Origin: Pirellulaceae bacterium
Lineage (GTDB): Bacteria > Planctomycetota > Planctomycetia > Pirellulales > Pirellulaceae
Length of the DNA stretch: 57,459 nucleotides
Assembly: GCA_025459265.1 (NCBI GenBank)
Contig: JALOQX010000015.1
Coordinates: 1-57,459, forward strand
Direction: 5' to 3'
Shown: positions 7,599 to 16,978 of the stretch, one piece after another
Layout of the letters: the number at the start of each line of letters is the position of its first letter
Position numbering within the stretch: the first letter of the stretch is position 1
Made by a program: the position numbers and the translations under genes
Notes under the pieces: generated by a model
Told to the model about the DNA's origin: nothing
The model's database searches: none
Seen by the model: only the letters and a program-made list of their open reading frames with translations

Positions 7599-9968
7599 AT
7601 GGCATTCGTCAATCTGCCACTGCTGTTCGGGACATTGCTGGTTGGGGTGCCGATCGTGCTGCACCTGGTGATGCGCCCGCAGCCGAAACCGTATCTGTTC
7701 CCGGCGATCCGGTTCATCCAGCAGCGGCAGGAACTGAACCGTCGCAGTCTGCGTCTGCGGCACTGGCTGCTGCTCCTGCTCCGCTGCCTGGTGATCGCGC
7801 TGGCGGCCCTGGCGTTGGCGCGACCCAGCGTCAGTTCCCAGCTGTTCGGCAACTGGGCGATGATCATTGTGCTGGCGCTGCTGCTGATCCTGATCGGCAC
7901 GCTGCTGCTGATCGGGACCATGACGCGCTCGGGCGCGGTCCTGCTGGGCGGACTCGGCCTGCTTGGCGCGGCGGTACTGGCGGCGTTGCTGGCGCTGCTG
8001 TGGACCACCCTCCGCCACCAGGACGCCTCGCTGGTCGGCGACCGTCAGGCGCCGGTGGCGGCGGTGATGGTGTTCGATTCATCGCCGCGCATGCAGTATC
8101 GGCAGGAGAATCAGACGCGGCTGGAGCGTGCGCAGGCCATGGCGGACCAGGTGGTCCGCGAGCTGCCGCCGGACAGCAAGGTGGCGGTGCTCGACTCGCG
8201 GGCCATCGCCCCCGTCTTCGCCCTCGACCTGGCTTCCGCCCGGAAGACGATCGAGCGGGTGAAGATCACCGGCGCGCCGCGGCCGCTCGACCGGTTGTTG
8301 CTCACCGCCCTGCAGCTGCTCGATCCCAGCGACCTGCAGCGCAAGGAGATCTATGTCTACAGCGATCTGACCGCCGCAGCCTGGGACCTTGAGCGCGCGC
8401 GGGTGCGCGAGCTGTTGGCCGCCGCCCGGGACGTGGCCGTGTACGTGATCGACGTCGGCGTGGAACAGCCGCAGAACCTGGCGCTGGGGTCGGTCGAGCT
8501 GTCCTCCGAGACGGTCCCGCTGCACAGCCCGTTGACGGTCCGCACCACCGTCTCCTGTGTCGGCACCGGCGGCAAAGTGGGTGTCGAACTGCTGATCGAA
8601 GATCTCGATCCGACGCTGCCGATCGTGCGGGACGGGACGGTCGTGCTGCCGACCGCGCGGGTCCATGCTCGGCAGGAGGTCGAGCTGTCGGACGATGAGA
8701 CGGGCAGCGTCGAGTTCACGGTCAGTGGTTTGACGGCCGGGACACGGCACGCGGAAGTGCGGCTGGCGCGCGAAGATGCGCTGGCCATCGACAATCGACG
8801 GCATGTGACCGTGTTGGTGCGGGACCCCTGGCTCGTGCTGATCGTGGCCCCGCGCGACGTGGACAGTGCGGCCCTGGTTGAGGCGATCGCTCCGTACGAG
8901 CGTCGCGTCGAACACCGGGCGGTGTTCCAGCCTCTGGTGAGCACGCCCGACGAGCTGACGAACCACAGCCTGGGCGACTTCGCGGCCGTCGTGCTGCTGG
9001 ATCCCGCGCCGATGCCGGCCGGCAGCTGGGAACAGCTCGCGACCTACGTCCGGGACGGCGGCCAGCTCGCGCTGTTCCTGGGTCACCAGGCGGGGGATGG
9101 CACGAGCTTCAACGAGGCGGCGGCTCAGTCCGTGTTGCCCGGCAAGCTCGGTCGACCCTATCGCACCCCGGGACGCGATGTCTATCTCGCACCCCACAGT
9201 TATGACCACCCCGTCCTGCGCCCGTTCCGCCCGATCGCCTCGTCGGTCCCCTGGGGTGACTTTCCGGTGTTCCGCCACTGGAGCGTGCGGGACCTGGCTC
9301 CTCAGTCCGCGGTGATCCTGCGTTACAGTAACCAGCAGCCCGCCTTGATCGAACATTCCGTCGGCGCCGGTACCGTGGTCACCATGACGACGCCGGTCAC
9401 GGAACTGGATCGGCCGCGCGGTCGAGCCGCGTGGAACGAACTGGCCGGGCCCAACGACTGGCCGCGGTTCATTCTCGTCAACCAAATCCTGCGTTACCTC
9501 GTGGAACACGATGCCGGTCATTTCAATTTCGAGACGGGGCAGAACGTGGTGCTGGCCAATCGAGCGGACCGCGACCCGGCGCGGTATCTGCTCTTTGCGC
9601 CCGGCGGTGAGACGCAGCCGGTGCAGGCGCGGGACGACCGCGTGACGATCAGCACGACCGATGCACCCGGGATCTACCGGCTCAAAGGTGAACGCGACGG
9701 GCCGGTCACGCGCGGCTTCTCGGTGAATGTACCGGAACATGCCAGCCGGCTGGAACGGACGACGGCCGTCCAGCTGGACAACAGCCTGGGCGCGGGACGA
9801 TATCAGCTGGCCCGCAATCAGGACGAGATCGTGCGCGTCCAGGGACGTCAGCGCGAAGGACGGGAGTTCTTTCCGTTTCTTGTCGCGCTGGTGGCCGTCG
9901 GCGTCGTGCTGGAACAGCTGCTCTCGAACCGTTTCTACCGCGAACCGGACACCGGAAAACCGTCATGA
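7599..9968 (+). CDS. BatA-like membrane protein, N-terminal double-TM plus degenerate VWA-like domain
   Basis: The 789-aa protein starts with the BatA N-terminal module: a first helix with the PIVLHLV signature, a basic loop, then WLLLLLRCLVIALAALALARP. Two additional helices at about 86-135 follow, not part of the minimal module. The next domain resembles VWA, but the metal site reads DSSPR at 160-164 instead of DxSxS, so one ligand serine is lost. The later half holds beta-rich and Rossmann/GATase-like segments (DFAAVVLLDPAP, YVRDGGQLALFLG), and a final TM helix sits near 770. It overlaps the next gene by 4 nt. It is probably a membrane scaffold in the MoxR complex (inference). Confidence 0.85.
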   Translation: MAFVNLPLLFGTLLVGVPIVLHLVMRPQPKPYLFPAIRFIQQRQELNRRSLRLRHWLLLLLRCLVIALAALALARPSVSSQLFGNWAMIIVLALLLILIGTLLLIGTMTRSGAVLLGGLGLLGAAVLAALLALLWTTLRHQDASLVGDRQAPVAAVMVFDSSPRMQYRQENQTRLERAQAMADQVVRELPPDSKVAVLDSRAIAPVFALDLASARKTIERVKITGAPRPLDRLLLTALQLLDPSDLQRKEIYVYSDLTAAAWDLERARVRELLAAARDVAVYVIDVGVEQPQNLALGSVELSSETVPLHSPLTVRTTVSCVGTGGKVGVELLIEDLDPTLPIVRDGTVVLPTARVHARQEVELSDDETGSVEFTVSGLTAGTRHAEVRLAREDALAIDNRRHVTVLVRDPWLVLIVAPRDVDSAALVEAIAPYERRVEHRAVFQPLVSTPDELTNHSLGDFAAVVLLDPAPMPAGSWEQLATYVRDGGQLALFLGHQAGDGTSFNEAAAQSVLPGKLGRPYRTPGRDVYLAPHSYDHPVLRPFRPIASSVPWGDFPVFRHWSVRDLAPQSAVILRYSNQQPALIEHSVGAGTVVTMTTPVTELDRPRGRAAWNELAGPNDWPRFILVNQILRYLVEHDAGHFNFETGQNVVLANRADRDPARYLLFAPGGETQPVQARDDRVTISTTDAPGIYRLKGERDGPVTRGFSVNVPEHASRLERTTAVQLDNSLGAGRYQLARNQDEIVRVQGRQREGREFFPFLVALVAVGVVLEQLLSNRFYREPDTGKPS

Positions 9969-12232
9969 ACTGGTCCTGCCAGCCCATCCTCGACAGCTAC
10001 CTGGCCGTGGCCGTGCTGGCCGCGGGGATGCTGCTGGCGCTCACCGTCGGACCCGGTCGGCAGCGGGTGTCGGGTGCGCGGCGGCGCGTACTTCTGGGCC
10101 TGCGCCTGCTGGTCGTCGGCGTGGTGATCCTGCTGATGCTGCGCCCGACCTACACCAGCACACAGTCGCGACCGCAGTCCGCTGCGCTCGTCGTGCTGCT
10201 GGATCAGAGCCGCAGCATGCAGCTGCCCGATGCGGCCGGTGACAAGTCGCGGTGGGAAGCGCAGCTCGCGACGCTGCGGCAGATCGAGCGCCTGCTGCGC
10301 GAGTTGAGCAAGGACCTGGACATCCAGGTGCACGCGTACGACGCCGGACTCCGCGCCACCGTCTGGCAGGACGGCCGGCTGGCCCTTCCCGCCCAGGCGG
10401 ACGGCCAGCAGACGGACATCGGCACCAGCCTGCACCGGGCCCTGGAACAGGAACTCGGCCAACGACTCGTCGGCGTGATTGTGCTCGGAGACGGCACGCA
10501 GACGGCGTTCGAGCCGGAGATCGACCTGTACGACGCGGCCCGCGAACTGGGCAATCGCGGCTATCCGCTCTACACCGTCTCGTATGGACCGGCGGGCGAT
10601 GCAGCCCAGTCGCGGGATGTAGCCGTGGAGAATCTGCCGGAACAGTACCAGGTGTTCGTGAAGAATGAACTGGCCGTCCGCGGCCTGGTGCGGGTGCGCG
10701 GGTACGTCAACAAGCAGATTCCCGTGACCTTGATCATCGAAGACGACCAAGGCAGGCAACAGCGCGTGGGACCGCTGGATATCCAGGCCAGCGAAGACAA
10801 CCAGCAGCTGGATGTGAACCTGACGTTCACGCCGCAGGAGCCGGGTCAGTATCGGCTGACACTCGAGGCGGCCGAGCAGCCGGGGGAGCTGGTCACGAAA
10901 AACAACCGCCTGTCCGCTTTTCTGACCGTGCTCGAAGGGGGCTTGCGCGTCCTGTTTCTCGAAGGGGAACCGCGTCAGGAACAGAAGTTCATCCGTTGGG
11001 CGCTGGAAGCATCGCCGGACATTGATCTGGATTTCCAGTGGTTCCCGAGCCGGCTGCGGTCGACCTGGCCGATTGCGATCCAGGAGACCATTGCCGGCGG
11101 CAACTATGACGCGTATATCCTCGGCGACTGCGACAGCCTCGCACTTGGCGAAGCGGGACTGCAGCAATTGGCGGACGAGGTGGAGCGTGGCAAAGGCCTG
11201 ATGGCCCTGGGGGGCTACCACAGCTTTGATCCGGGCGGTTATCGCAACACGCCGCTGAGCGCCGTACTTCCGGTCGAAATGGACCGGTTGGCCCGGCAGG
11301 ATTTCGGCCGGCCGGATGCCCAGCGGTGGCACGTGCCCGGCCCGCTGGTGATGCTCCCCACGCGCAGCCATCCCGTGACCACACTGGGACCCGCCGCGGA
11401 CAACGAGCAGATCTGGCGGTCGTTGCGTCCGCTGCAGGGCGCGAACCGGTGGGCGGGACTGCGGGAGGCACCCGGGGTGCAGCTGTTGGCGGAGAGCCCG
11501 GAACAGGTTCCGTTGCTGGTGGGAGGCGAGTATGGTGCCGGGCGCGTGCTGGCCTTCGCGGGCGATAGCACCTGGCAGTGGTGGCGACAAGGGCTCAGCG
11601 CGCTGCATCGCCGCTTCTGGCGGCAGGTGATCTTGTGGCTGGCGCGGCGCGATGACTTGACGCGCAACGACGTGTGGATCGACCTGCCCCAACGACGGTT
11701 TTCGGTCGGAGCGCGTGTCGCGTTCTCGGCCGGCGCGCACACCGCCCTGGGCGATGTGATCCCCGGCGCCGAATTGTCCGCACTGCTCCAGGATCCGGCC
11801 GGTGGCCGCACGCCGCTGCCGCTCGGCCGACAAGGCGCTGATTTCGCCGGTGCCCTGGAACGTGCGGCGGCGCCCGGCAGCTATCAGCTCCGCGTCACCG
11901 CGGTCGACGCCGCCGGCCAACCACTCGGGGAGGCGACCGCGCAGTTCGAGGTGCTGGATGAAGACGTGGAATTCGCCAATCCGGCGGCCGATCCCGATCA
12001 GATGGCGCGCCTGGCCAGCCTGACACGCGAGTCGGGCGGCCGGGCAGTGGCTCCCGAACAACTGCCCGCACTGCTGGAGGAAATCCAGCAGAACCCACCG
12101 AAACTCGTCGAGGAAGTCCTCACTCGCTGGCAACTGGGCGACACGCCCCTGGACGCCTGGTCCGCGTTGGGATGCCTGGTCGGGCTGCTGACTCTCGAGT
12201 GGTTCCTGCGCAAGCGCTGGGGACTCGTCTAA
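9965..12232 (+). CDS. VWA / glutamine-amidotransferase-like membrane protein
   Basis: The 755-aa protein has two N-terminal TM helices (about 12-30 and 42-60) and then a VWA domain with a complete metal site, DQSRS at 80-84, plus DIGTSL as the second ligand loop. Extracytoplasmic beta-sandwich domains follow. A GATase-1-like domain comes next, with VLFLEGEPRQE and LGGYHSFDPGGY motifs; the latter matches the planctomycetal VWA-GATase proteins that carry GG.SF.PGGY. One TM helix closes the protein near 730-750. The ATG overlaps the upstream stop (ATGA), so the two genes are translationally coupled. It is the last gene of the operon. Confidence 0.88.
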   Translation: MNWSCQPILDSYLAVAVLAAGMLLALTVGPGRQRVSGARRRVLLGLRLLVVGVVILLMLRPTYTSTQSRPQSAALVVLLDQSRSMQLPDAAGDKSRWEAQLATLRQIERLLRELSKDLDIQVHAYDAGLRATVWQDGRLALPAQADGQQTDIGTSLHRALEQELGQRLVGVIVLGDGTQTAFEPEIDLYDAARELGNRGYPLYTVSYGPAGDAAQSRDVAVENLPEQYQVFVKNELAVRGLVRVRGYVNKQIPVTLIIEDDQGRQQRVGPLDIQASEDNQQLDVNLTFTPQEPGQYRLTLEAAEQPGELVTKNNRLSAFLTVLEGGLRVLFLEGEPRQEQKFIRWALEASPDIDLDFQWFPSRLRSTWPIAIQETIAGGNYDAYILGDCDSLALGEAGLQQLADEVERGKGLMALGGYHSFDPGGYRNTPLSAVLPVEMDRLARQDFGRPDAQRWHVPGPLVMLPTRSHPVTTLGPAADNEQIWRSLRPLQGANRWAGLREAPGVQLLAESPEQVPLLVGGEYGAGRVLAFAGDSTWQWWRQGLSALHRRFWRQVILWLARRDDLTRNDVWIDLPQRRFSVGARVAFSAGAHTALGDVIPGAELSALLQDPAGGRTPLPLGRQGADFAGALERAAAPGSYQLRVTAVDAAGQPLGEATAQFEVLDEDVEFANPAADPDQMARLASLTRESGGRAVAPEQLPALLEEIQQNPPKLVEEVLTRWQLGDTPLDAWSALGCLVGLLTLEWFLRKRWGLV

Positions 12233-12350
12233 ATGGGACGGCGTGCTTCCCTCGCTGGCTCTTTGCGTTAAGATTCGACGGAACGTGAGCCCCGGTCCGT
12301 TATCATCGTTGGCGATTTCTTTCGTCCCGCATCCCGACGAGGTACCTGCG

Positions 12351-13241
12351 ATGCGCAACCTGTACTGGCTCCTGGCGATCTCGTGCGTGGCGGCTTGCCG
12401 TCCGTCGGTCGAGCCGACGAATGCCTATGCGCGACCCGAGATGCTGGTGGAGCCGGCTGATCTGGCACAAGCTGCGCTCGACGGACAATCCGTTGTCTTG
12501 GATGTCCGATCGCAGGAAGCGTACGCCCAGTTGCATGTGCCGGGCGCCCGCTGGGTCGACCAGGCCGCCTGGGGCAAGCAGTTCGGCGAGGGAGACGATG
12601 CCGCTCTTTGGAGCGCCCGGATCGGCGAGCTGGGGATCGAGGCGACGACGACCGTCGTCGTCTACGACGACCAGGCAATGAAGGACGCGGCGCGCATCTG
12701 GTGGATCTTGCGCTATTGGGGCGTGGACGACGTGCGTCTGCTCAACGGCGGCTGGACGGGCTGGGTCGCCGGCGCGTATCCCACCTCGGCCGATCCGCCG
12801 GTCGCGGTGGAGCCGACGACGTTCCAGGCGCAAGCGCGCGCGGCACGGCGGGCAAACATGCAACAGGTGCTCGATCTGCTGCCAGGGGGTGAATACCAGA
12901 TCGTTGATGCGCGCTCGAGCGACGAGCACTGCGGGATCGATGCGCTGGACAACCAGCGGGCGGGGAGCATTCCGGGCGCCACACACCTGGAATGGAGCGA
13001 TCTGGTGGAAAAGGAGACACATCGCTTCAAGAGCCCTGCGCAGCTGCGCGCACTGTTCGCGCAGGCGGGGATCGATCTCGACCGGCCGGTGACGTGTCAC
13101 TGCCAATCGGGCGGTCGCTCGTCGGTGATGGCCTTTGGGCTGGAGCTGATGGGGGCGCGTGACGTGCGCAACTACTACCGCGGCTGGAGCCAGTGGGGCA
13201 ACGCGCCCGACACGCCGGTGGTCACAGCGCCAAACGGCTAG
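12351..13241 (+). CDS. Lipoprotein sulfurtransferase with two rhodanese domains
   Basis: The 296-aa protein has a tandem rhodanese layout like thiosulfate/mercaptopyruvate sulfurtransferases. The N-terminal domain (about 30-145) is the inactive half. The C-terminal domain carries the active loop CQSGGRS with the catalytic Cys at residue 251. The first 16 residues form a lipoprotein signal (VAAC, modified Cys at 16), so the enzyme should be membrane-anchored on the outside, which is unusual for this family but not rare. The ATG at 12351 is chosen over the upstream in-frame start (12243) because it begins the lipoprotein signal. Its TAG stop shares the palindrome CTAG with the stop of the convergent gene. 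Confidence 0.88.
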   Translation: MRNLYWLLAISCVAACRPSVEPTNAYARPEMLVEPADLAQAALDGQSVVLDVRSQEAYAQLHVPGARWVDQAAWGKQFGEGDDAALWSARIGELGIEATTTVVVYDDQAMKDAARIWWILRYWGVDDVRLLNGGWTGWVAGAYPTSADPPVAVEPTTFQAQARAARRANMQQVLDLLPGGEYQIVDARSSDEHCGIDALDNQRAGSIPGATHLEWSDLVEKETHRFKSPAQLRALFAQAGIDLDRPVTCHCQSGGRSSVMAFGLELMGARDVRNYYRGWSQWGNAPDTPVVTAPNG

Positions 13242-13960
13242 AGCCGCAGATTCCAGGCGGCTTGCGAGTAGCGGCTGGCCACGAGCTGCGCCACGAGTTC
13301 GCGCGGCCACGTGGGGATCATCGCCGTGGCTTGCCAGGACTCGCGCAGGCTCGTGATGAGCGCCTCTTTGCCCACCGGCACATTGTCGACAAACGCGGCA
13401 TGCGCGCGCTGGCGGCGGTATGCCGGCTGACGGGGCGGGTGGCGCAGGAAGCGGCTGATCCACGGCAGGGGAAAATCGTACAGGACCGTGCCGTGATAGA
13501 GCAGGTGTTCGCGGCGGCAGCGCAGGCTGTTGCCCGAGAACTTGCGATCGCGGCGCACCAGGTCGCTGGTGCCGGCCAGCTGAACATCCGGCACGAGGCG
13601 GCTGACGGCCCGCAGCAGGACGCTCAGCACGTAGCAGTGGGCGCGGTCCAGCGCCCGCAACTCGGGGTACTGCTGATACCCGAGCACCACGCTGTACATC
13701 AGACACCCGGGTCCCGCGACGACGGCCGCTCCGCCGCTGCAGCGGCGGAGCACGGGCACGCCCGCCGCGCGGCACGCCGGCTCGTCGACCTCCGCAGCCA
13801 CGCGTGAGCTGCGGCCCACCACGACGCACGGCACGGGCATCTCCCACAGCCGCAGGATCTCGGACGGCCCCCCGCCCGCTTCGGCCTGATCCAGCAGCGC
13901 TTCATCCAGCGCCAGATTCTCCTCCGGCGTCTCGCAGGTCAGGTCCAGCAGCTGCATCAT
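13238..13960 (-). CDS. Lipoate-protein ligase A family protein (BPL/LplA fold)
   Basis: The 240-aa protein shows the biotin/lipoate ligase core: NLALDEALL, a glycine-rich stretch RRCSGGAAVV, and the catalytic-lysine motif KFSGNSLR with the Lys at residue 140, followed by HGTVLYDF. Such proteins attach lipoate or octanoate to the E2 and H proteins of 2-oxoacid dehydrogenases and the glycine cleavage system. It lacks the extra C-terminal domain of E. coli LplA, as many LplA-like and LipM-type enzymes do, so it could be a ligase or an amidotransferase. It is convergent with the sulfurtransferase; the two stops overlap in one CTAG. Confidence 0.85.
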   Translation of the reverse strand: MMQLLDLTCETPEENLALDEALLDQAEAGGGPSEILRLWEMPVPCVVVGRSSRVAAEVDEPACRAAGVPVLRRCSGGAAVVAGPGCLMYSVVLGYQQYPELRALDRAHCYVLSVLLRAVSRLVPDVQLAGTSDLVRRDRKFSGNSLRCRREHLLYHGTVLYDFPLPWISRFLRHPPRQPAYRRQRAHAAFVDNVPVGKEALITSLRESWQATAMIPTWPRELVAQLVASRYSQAAWNLRL

Positions 13961-14179
13961 CGGCGGTGGGCTCGTCGCGACACCATGACGACTGCGTCCG
14001 CGGCGTCACGGCAGAGTATGGGCAACCACGGTTCCCAATTATGCCATCGCGCCGGCCGCGGACCAAGGACCTCACGCCACGGCAATCCTGGCCCGATGCC
14101 CGACCTCCGGCTACACTGCGTCACGCAGCGGGTGGAGTACCGCCTGCGCGTGATTCACTCTCCCCGACACGCTGATTGC

Positions 14180-15232
14180 ATGACGGTTCTGCAGAAAACG
14201 ACTCCGCCGGCACACACTCCGGCCGATTCCCCCGGCGCTTGCGTTCGCGTGCGCGCCCGCGGCTGGACGCGTCAGCTCGTACTCCTGCCGCTGGCGCTGG
14301 TCAGCCTGGCCGTGCTGCTGGGCCTCGGCGTGGTCTGGTGGTCGCAGGCGGACTATGACGCTCTCGCGCTGGTGCGCGACCTGCGCGCGGCGCGCGGCTA
14401 CGATTGGCCCAGAGCCTACGCGCTGTCACAGCTCCTGCGCAGCCCCGCCCACGACTCGCTCAAGGACGACGCGTCGCTGTGCCGCGAATTGACGGCGCTC
14501 TTGGCGCTCGAGCTTCGTCGGACCGACGCGGGGCCCGACCACGTGCAGTTTCAGGCGTTTCTCTGCCGTGTCCTGGCGGAATTTCGACTGCCCCATGGCA
14601 TCCCCGTGCTGCTCGACGCCGTGGAAGCAGGTCGAGCGCCGCGCGGCGTGCCCGTGCGCATCGCTGCCCTGGAGGCGCTGGCAGTCGTGGCTGGCCAGCT
14701 CGAGTCACCCGCGTTGTCACAGGATCCCCGTGCGTTGGCGCTGTTGCTCGAGTGCACGCAACTGGCTGACGCGACCGCCACGGACGACGCAGCTGTGCGG
14801 GTGGCCGCCACGGCGACCTTTGCCTTGGGCGTCGTGGGCGGCCCGGTCGCCGTGGCGCGGCTTCGCAACCTGCTGACCGACGCGCACGCGGACCTGCGCT
14901 ACAATGCCGCCACAGGGCTGGCGCGGCACGGCGTGACCGACAGTATCCCGGTACTTGTCGCAATGCTCGAAGATGCCTCTGACGCGCACGGGTACACCAC
15001 GTTGGGCCAGGTCGCACACGCGGCGCATGGGCAACGGATCCGCACGGCCGCGCGCGCCGCACAGCAGGTCGCCCGCGCCAGCGCCGACGCCGATCTCCAA
15101 AGCGTGTTGGACGCATTGGACCGTGTGGCGCGCGACGCTAGCACGCCGCCGGACGTGCGGGAGGAAGTGGTCGCTGCCCAGCGCGCGCTGCAGGCTCGCG
15201 GATTCGACAGGCATCGGTCGGGCAGTCTGTAG
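14180..15232 (+). CDS. HEAT-repeat membrane-anchored protein
   Basis: The 350-aa protein has a short basic N-terminus, one TM helix at about 32-56 (LVLLPLALVSLAVLLGLGVV), and then a chain of helical repeats of HEAT type. Examples are VPVRIAALEALAVVAGQL, AAVRVAATATFALGVVGG and ADLRYNAATGLARHGV. The last ends in LVAMLEDASD, the usual PVLVAML repeat ending. HEAT solenoids bind partner proteins; the topology puts this one either in the cytoplasm or periplasm, which cannot be decided here. A weak -10 (TACACT, 14112-14117) lies upstream. The ATG at 14180 is preferred to the ATG at 13985, which adds low-complexity Arg-rich sequence. Confidence 0.8.
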   Translation: MTVLQKTTPPAHTPADSPGACVRVRARGWTRQLVLLPLALVSLAVLLGLGVVWWSQADYDALALVRDLRAARGYDWPRAYALSQLLRSPAHDSLKDDASLCRELTALLALELRRTDAGPDHVQFQAFLCRVLAEFRLPHGIPVLLDAVEAGRAPRGVPVRIAALEALAVVAGQLESPALSQDPRALALLLECTQLADATATDDAAVRVAATATFALGVVGGPVAVARLRNLLTDAHADLRYNAATGLARHGVTDSIPVLVAMLEDASDAHGYTTLGQVAHAAHGQRIRTAARAAQQVARASADADLQSVLDALDRVARDASTPPDVREEVVAAQRALQARGFDRHRSGSL

Positions 15233-15566
15233 CGATTGGGTAACGTGATCGGTTTAAGCCGTGCAGCTCGCGCAAGTTGGGCTCGCCAGGGAAACTGGGA
15301 TCTCGGCAGGATCCTGCAGAATCTTCAAGATTTTTTTCTTGTTGTAAGCTATTGTGTAATAGGTTGTTCCAGCAGGAAGCGCGGAATTCCTGACAGATCG
15401 GGATTTGCCGCCGGGACCGCCGTTCGGCACACTCGAGGTAGATCGTGTGCTGAGCAGGTCTGTCAAGGGTTTGACACTCTGTCAGGCCGGGTGCCGCGGC
15501 GTCGGTGGCAGGGACGGGTCGAGGTGAGATTCTGGGTGGGTACTGACCGGTGAGGTGAGATTGGCC
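15233..15566 (+). other. Intergenic region with an AT-rich island and a possible promoter for the YTV-repeat gene
   Basis: No convincing gene lies here. It holds a 12-bp palindrome GCAGGATCCTGC (15306-15317), a short AT stem (AATCT-TCA-AGATT) run into a T tract (about 15320-15338), and an AT-rich island unlike the rest of the window. Within that island TTTCTT and TAATAG (15357-15362) are 16 nt apart and could be a promoter with a roughly 200-nt leader. The stem plus T tract could also end the HEAT gene transcript. A TTGACA at 15471-15476 has no matching -10. Confidence 0.4.
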
Positions 15567-16964
15567 ATGAGAACGTTTGTTCCTTTCGCAGTCACATGTG
15601 CATTGGTCGGCGTGCTGGTCGCGCCGGCTTCGGCTCAGGTGTGCCAGACCTATCGCCTGCTGCCACAGACCGTGCTGGAACCACAGCAGGTGACAACGTA
15701 TCGGCTGCAATACGACACGATCATGGAAGAGCAGACGGTGACGGTGCAGCGGCCGGTGTGGGAGACCGAGCTGCGGGAGCAGCGTTATCGCGTGGCGAAG
15801 CCGGTGGTGGAGACCGCGGAGCGTGAGGAGCGCTATACGGTGCTCAAGCCGGTCTGGGAGACGACGTACGAGGAGCGGAGTTACAACCAGGTGCGCTACG
15901 TCACGGAGACGTCCGAGCGTGAGGAGCGGGTGGTCGTCGCCAAGCCGGTCTGGGAGACGCAGTATCGGGAAGAGCAACACGTCGTGCGACGGCCGGTCAC
16001 GGAGACGATGTATCAGGATCAGAACTACACGACGTACCAGCCCGTCACCACGATGCGCACCCAGCTGGTGGATCAGGGCGGCTGCGTGGACCAGCTGGTC
16101 TACCGCCCCGGAGACACGCGGACGCGGCTCCGCTGGCTGCCGCCAGCTACCTACTGCGACCCGGTGACGGGCCAGTCGGTCAATCGCACGCGCGGGCTGC
16201 ACTGGGTCAATGAAACGTCGCCGGGGACCTACACCGTGCAGCGACAGTACGTGCCGAACATTGTCGCCCAGCAGGTGCCGCAGACTTCGTACGTGCCGCA
16301 GGTGGTGACTCAGAAGGTGCCCGTGACCGTGACGCGTCACGTGGACGAACTCGTGGTGCAGAAGGTGCCGGTTCAGGTCTGCCGGACGGTCGAGGAAGTG
16401 CAGGTGCGGCGGGTGCCGGTGACGGTCCAGCGGCCCGTGACGGAGACGATCACGTACAAGGTGCCGGTCCAGACCTGTCGGTGGGAACGTCAGGAGATGG
16501 TGCGCAAGGTCCCGGTCACAACGCAGCGGATCGAGTACGAGGAACGTGTGGAGAGCACGCCGGTGCAGGTCTGTCGCACGGCGACGGAGGTCCGCAAGGT
16601 GATGGTTCCCAGGACGGTGGCCCAGTGGGTACCGTGCGTCACGACCCAGTATGTGCCGCGGTCGGTCGTCCTGCGGGTTCCGCTGGACGTGCCCGCGGTC
16701 ATGTGCGATCCGACGACGACATATGTTGCGCCGAGCGTGATGGCGCCGCCCGCTGTCGGGGCTCCGTCGGTACTGGCTCCTCCAGCCGGTGCGCAGCTGG
16801 TCCCGGGCGCGAGTTCCGACGCGCCGCAGGATACGGATCCCACGGGCACCCCTTCACTCGAGAAGTCCGAGGTGAACAAGCCGGCCAGTCCGGAGCCGAC
16901 ACCGGCCAGTCCGGAGCCGACACCGGCTCAGCCGCCGGCGGGGGACGATAAGAGCGCGACCTGA
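15567..16964 (+). CDS. Exported YTV-type Val/Pro repeat protein
   Basis: The 465-aa protein has a signal peptide 1-23 (PASA, then Q) and a body built of short repeats. The first half uses KPVWET, RYTVLKPV, VAKPVWETQYREEQ and RRPVTETMYQ; the second uses KVPVTVTR, KVPVQVCRTVEE, RVPVTVQRPVTETI and VRKVPVTTQR. This matches the YTV repeat family described from Rhodopirellula. The middle has an aromatic/Gly-rich segment (about 165-215) with two cysteines. The C-terminus is a Pro/Ala tail with a tandem SPEPTPA repeat encoded by a 21-bp DNA repeat (about 16881-16922). It is probably a cell-envelope structural protein. The ATG at 15567 follows GGTGAGGTGAG; the GTG at 15555 adds only four residues. Confidence 0.85.
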   Translation: MRTFVPFAVTCALVGVLVAPASAQVCQTYRLLPQTVLEPQQVTTYRLQYDTIMEEQTVTVQRPVWETELREQRYRVAKPVVETAEREERYTVLKPVWETTYEERSYNQVRYVTETSEREERVVVAKPVWETQYREEQHVVRRPVTETMYQDQNYTTYQPVTTMRTQLVDQGGCVDQLVYRPGDTRTRLRWLPPATYCDPVTGQSVNRTRGLHWVNETSPGTYTVQRQYVPNIVAQQVPQTSYVPQVVTQKVPVTVTRHVDELVVQKVPVQVCRTVEEVQVRRVPVTVQRPVTETITYKVPVQTCRWERQEMVRKVPVTTQRIEYEERVESTPVQVCRTATEVRKVMVPRTVAQWVPCVTTQYVPRSVVLRVPLDVPAVMCDPTTTYVAPSVMAPPAVGAPSVLAPPAGAQLVPGASSDAPQDTDPTGTPSLEKSEVNKPASPEPTPASPEPTPAQPPAGDDKSAT

Positions 16965-16978
16965 GCGGGTGTCTGTCC

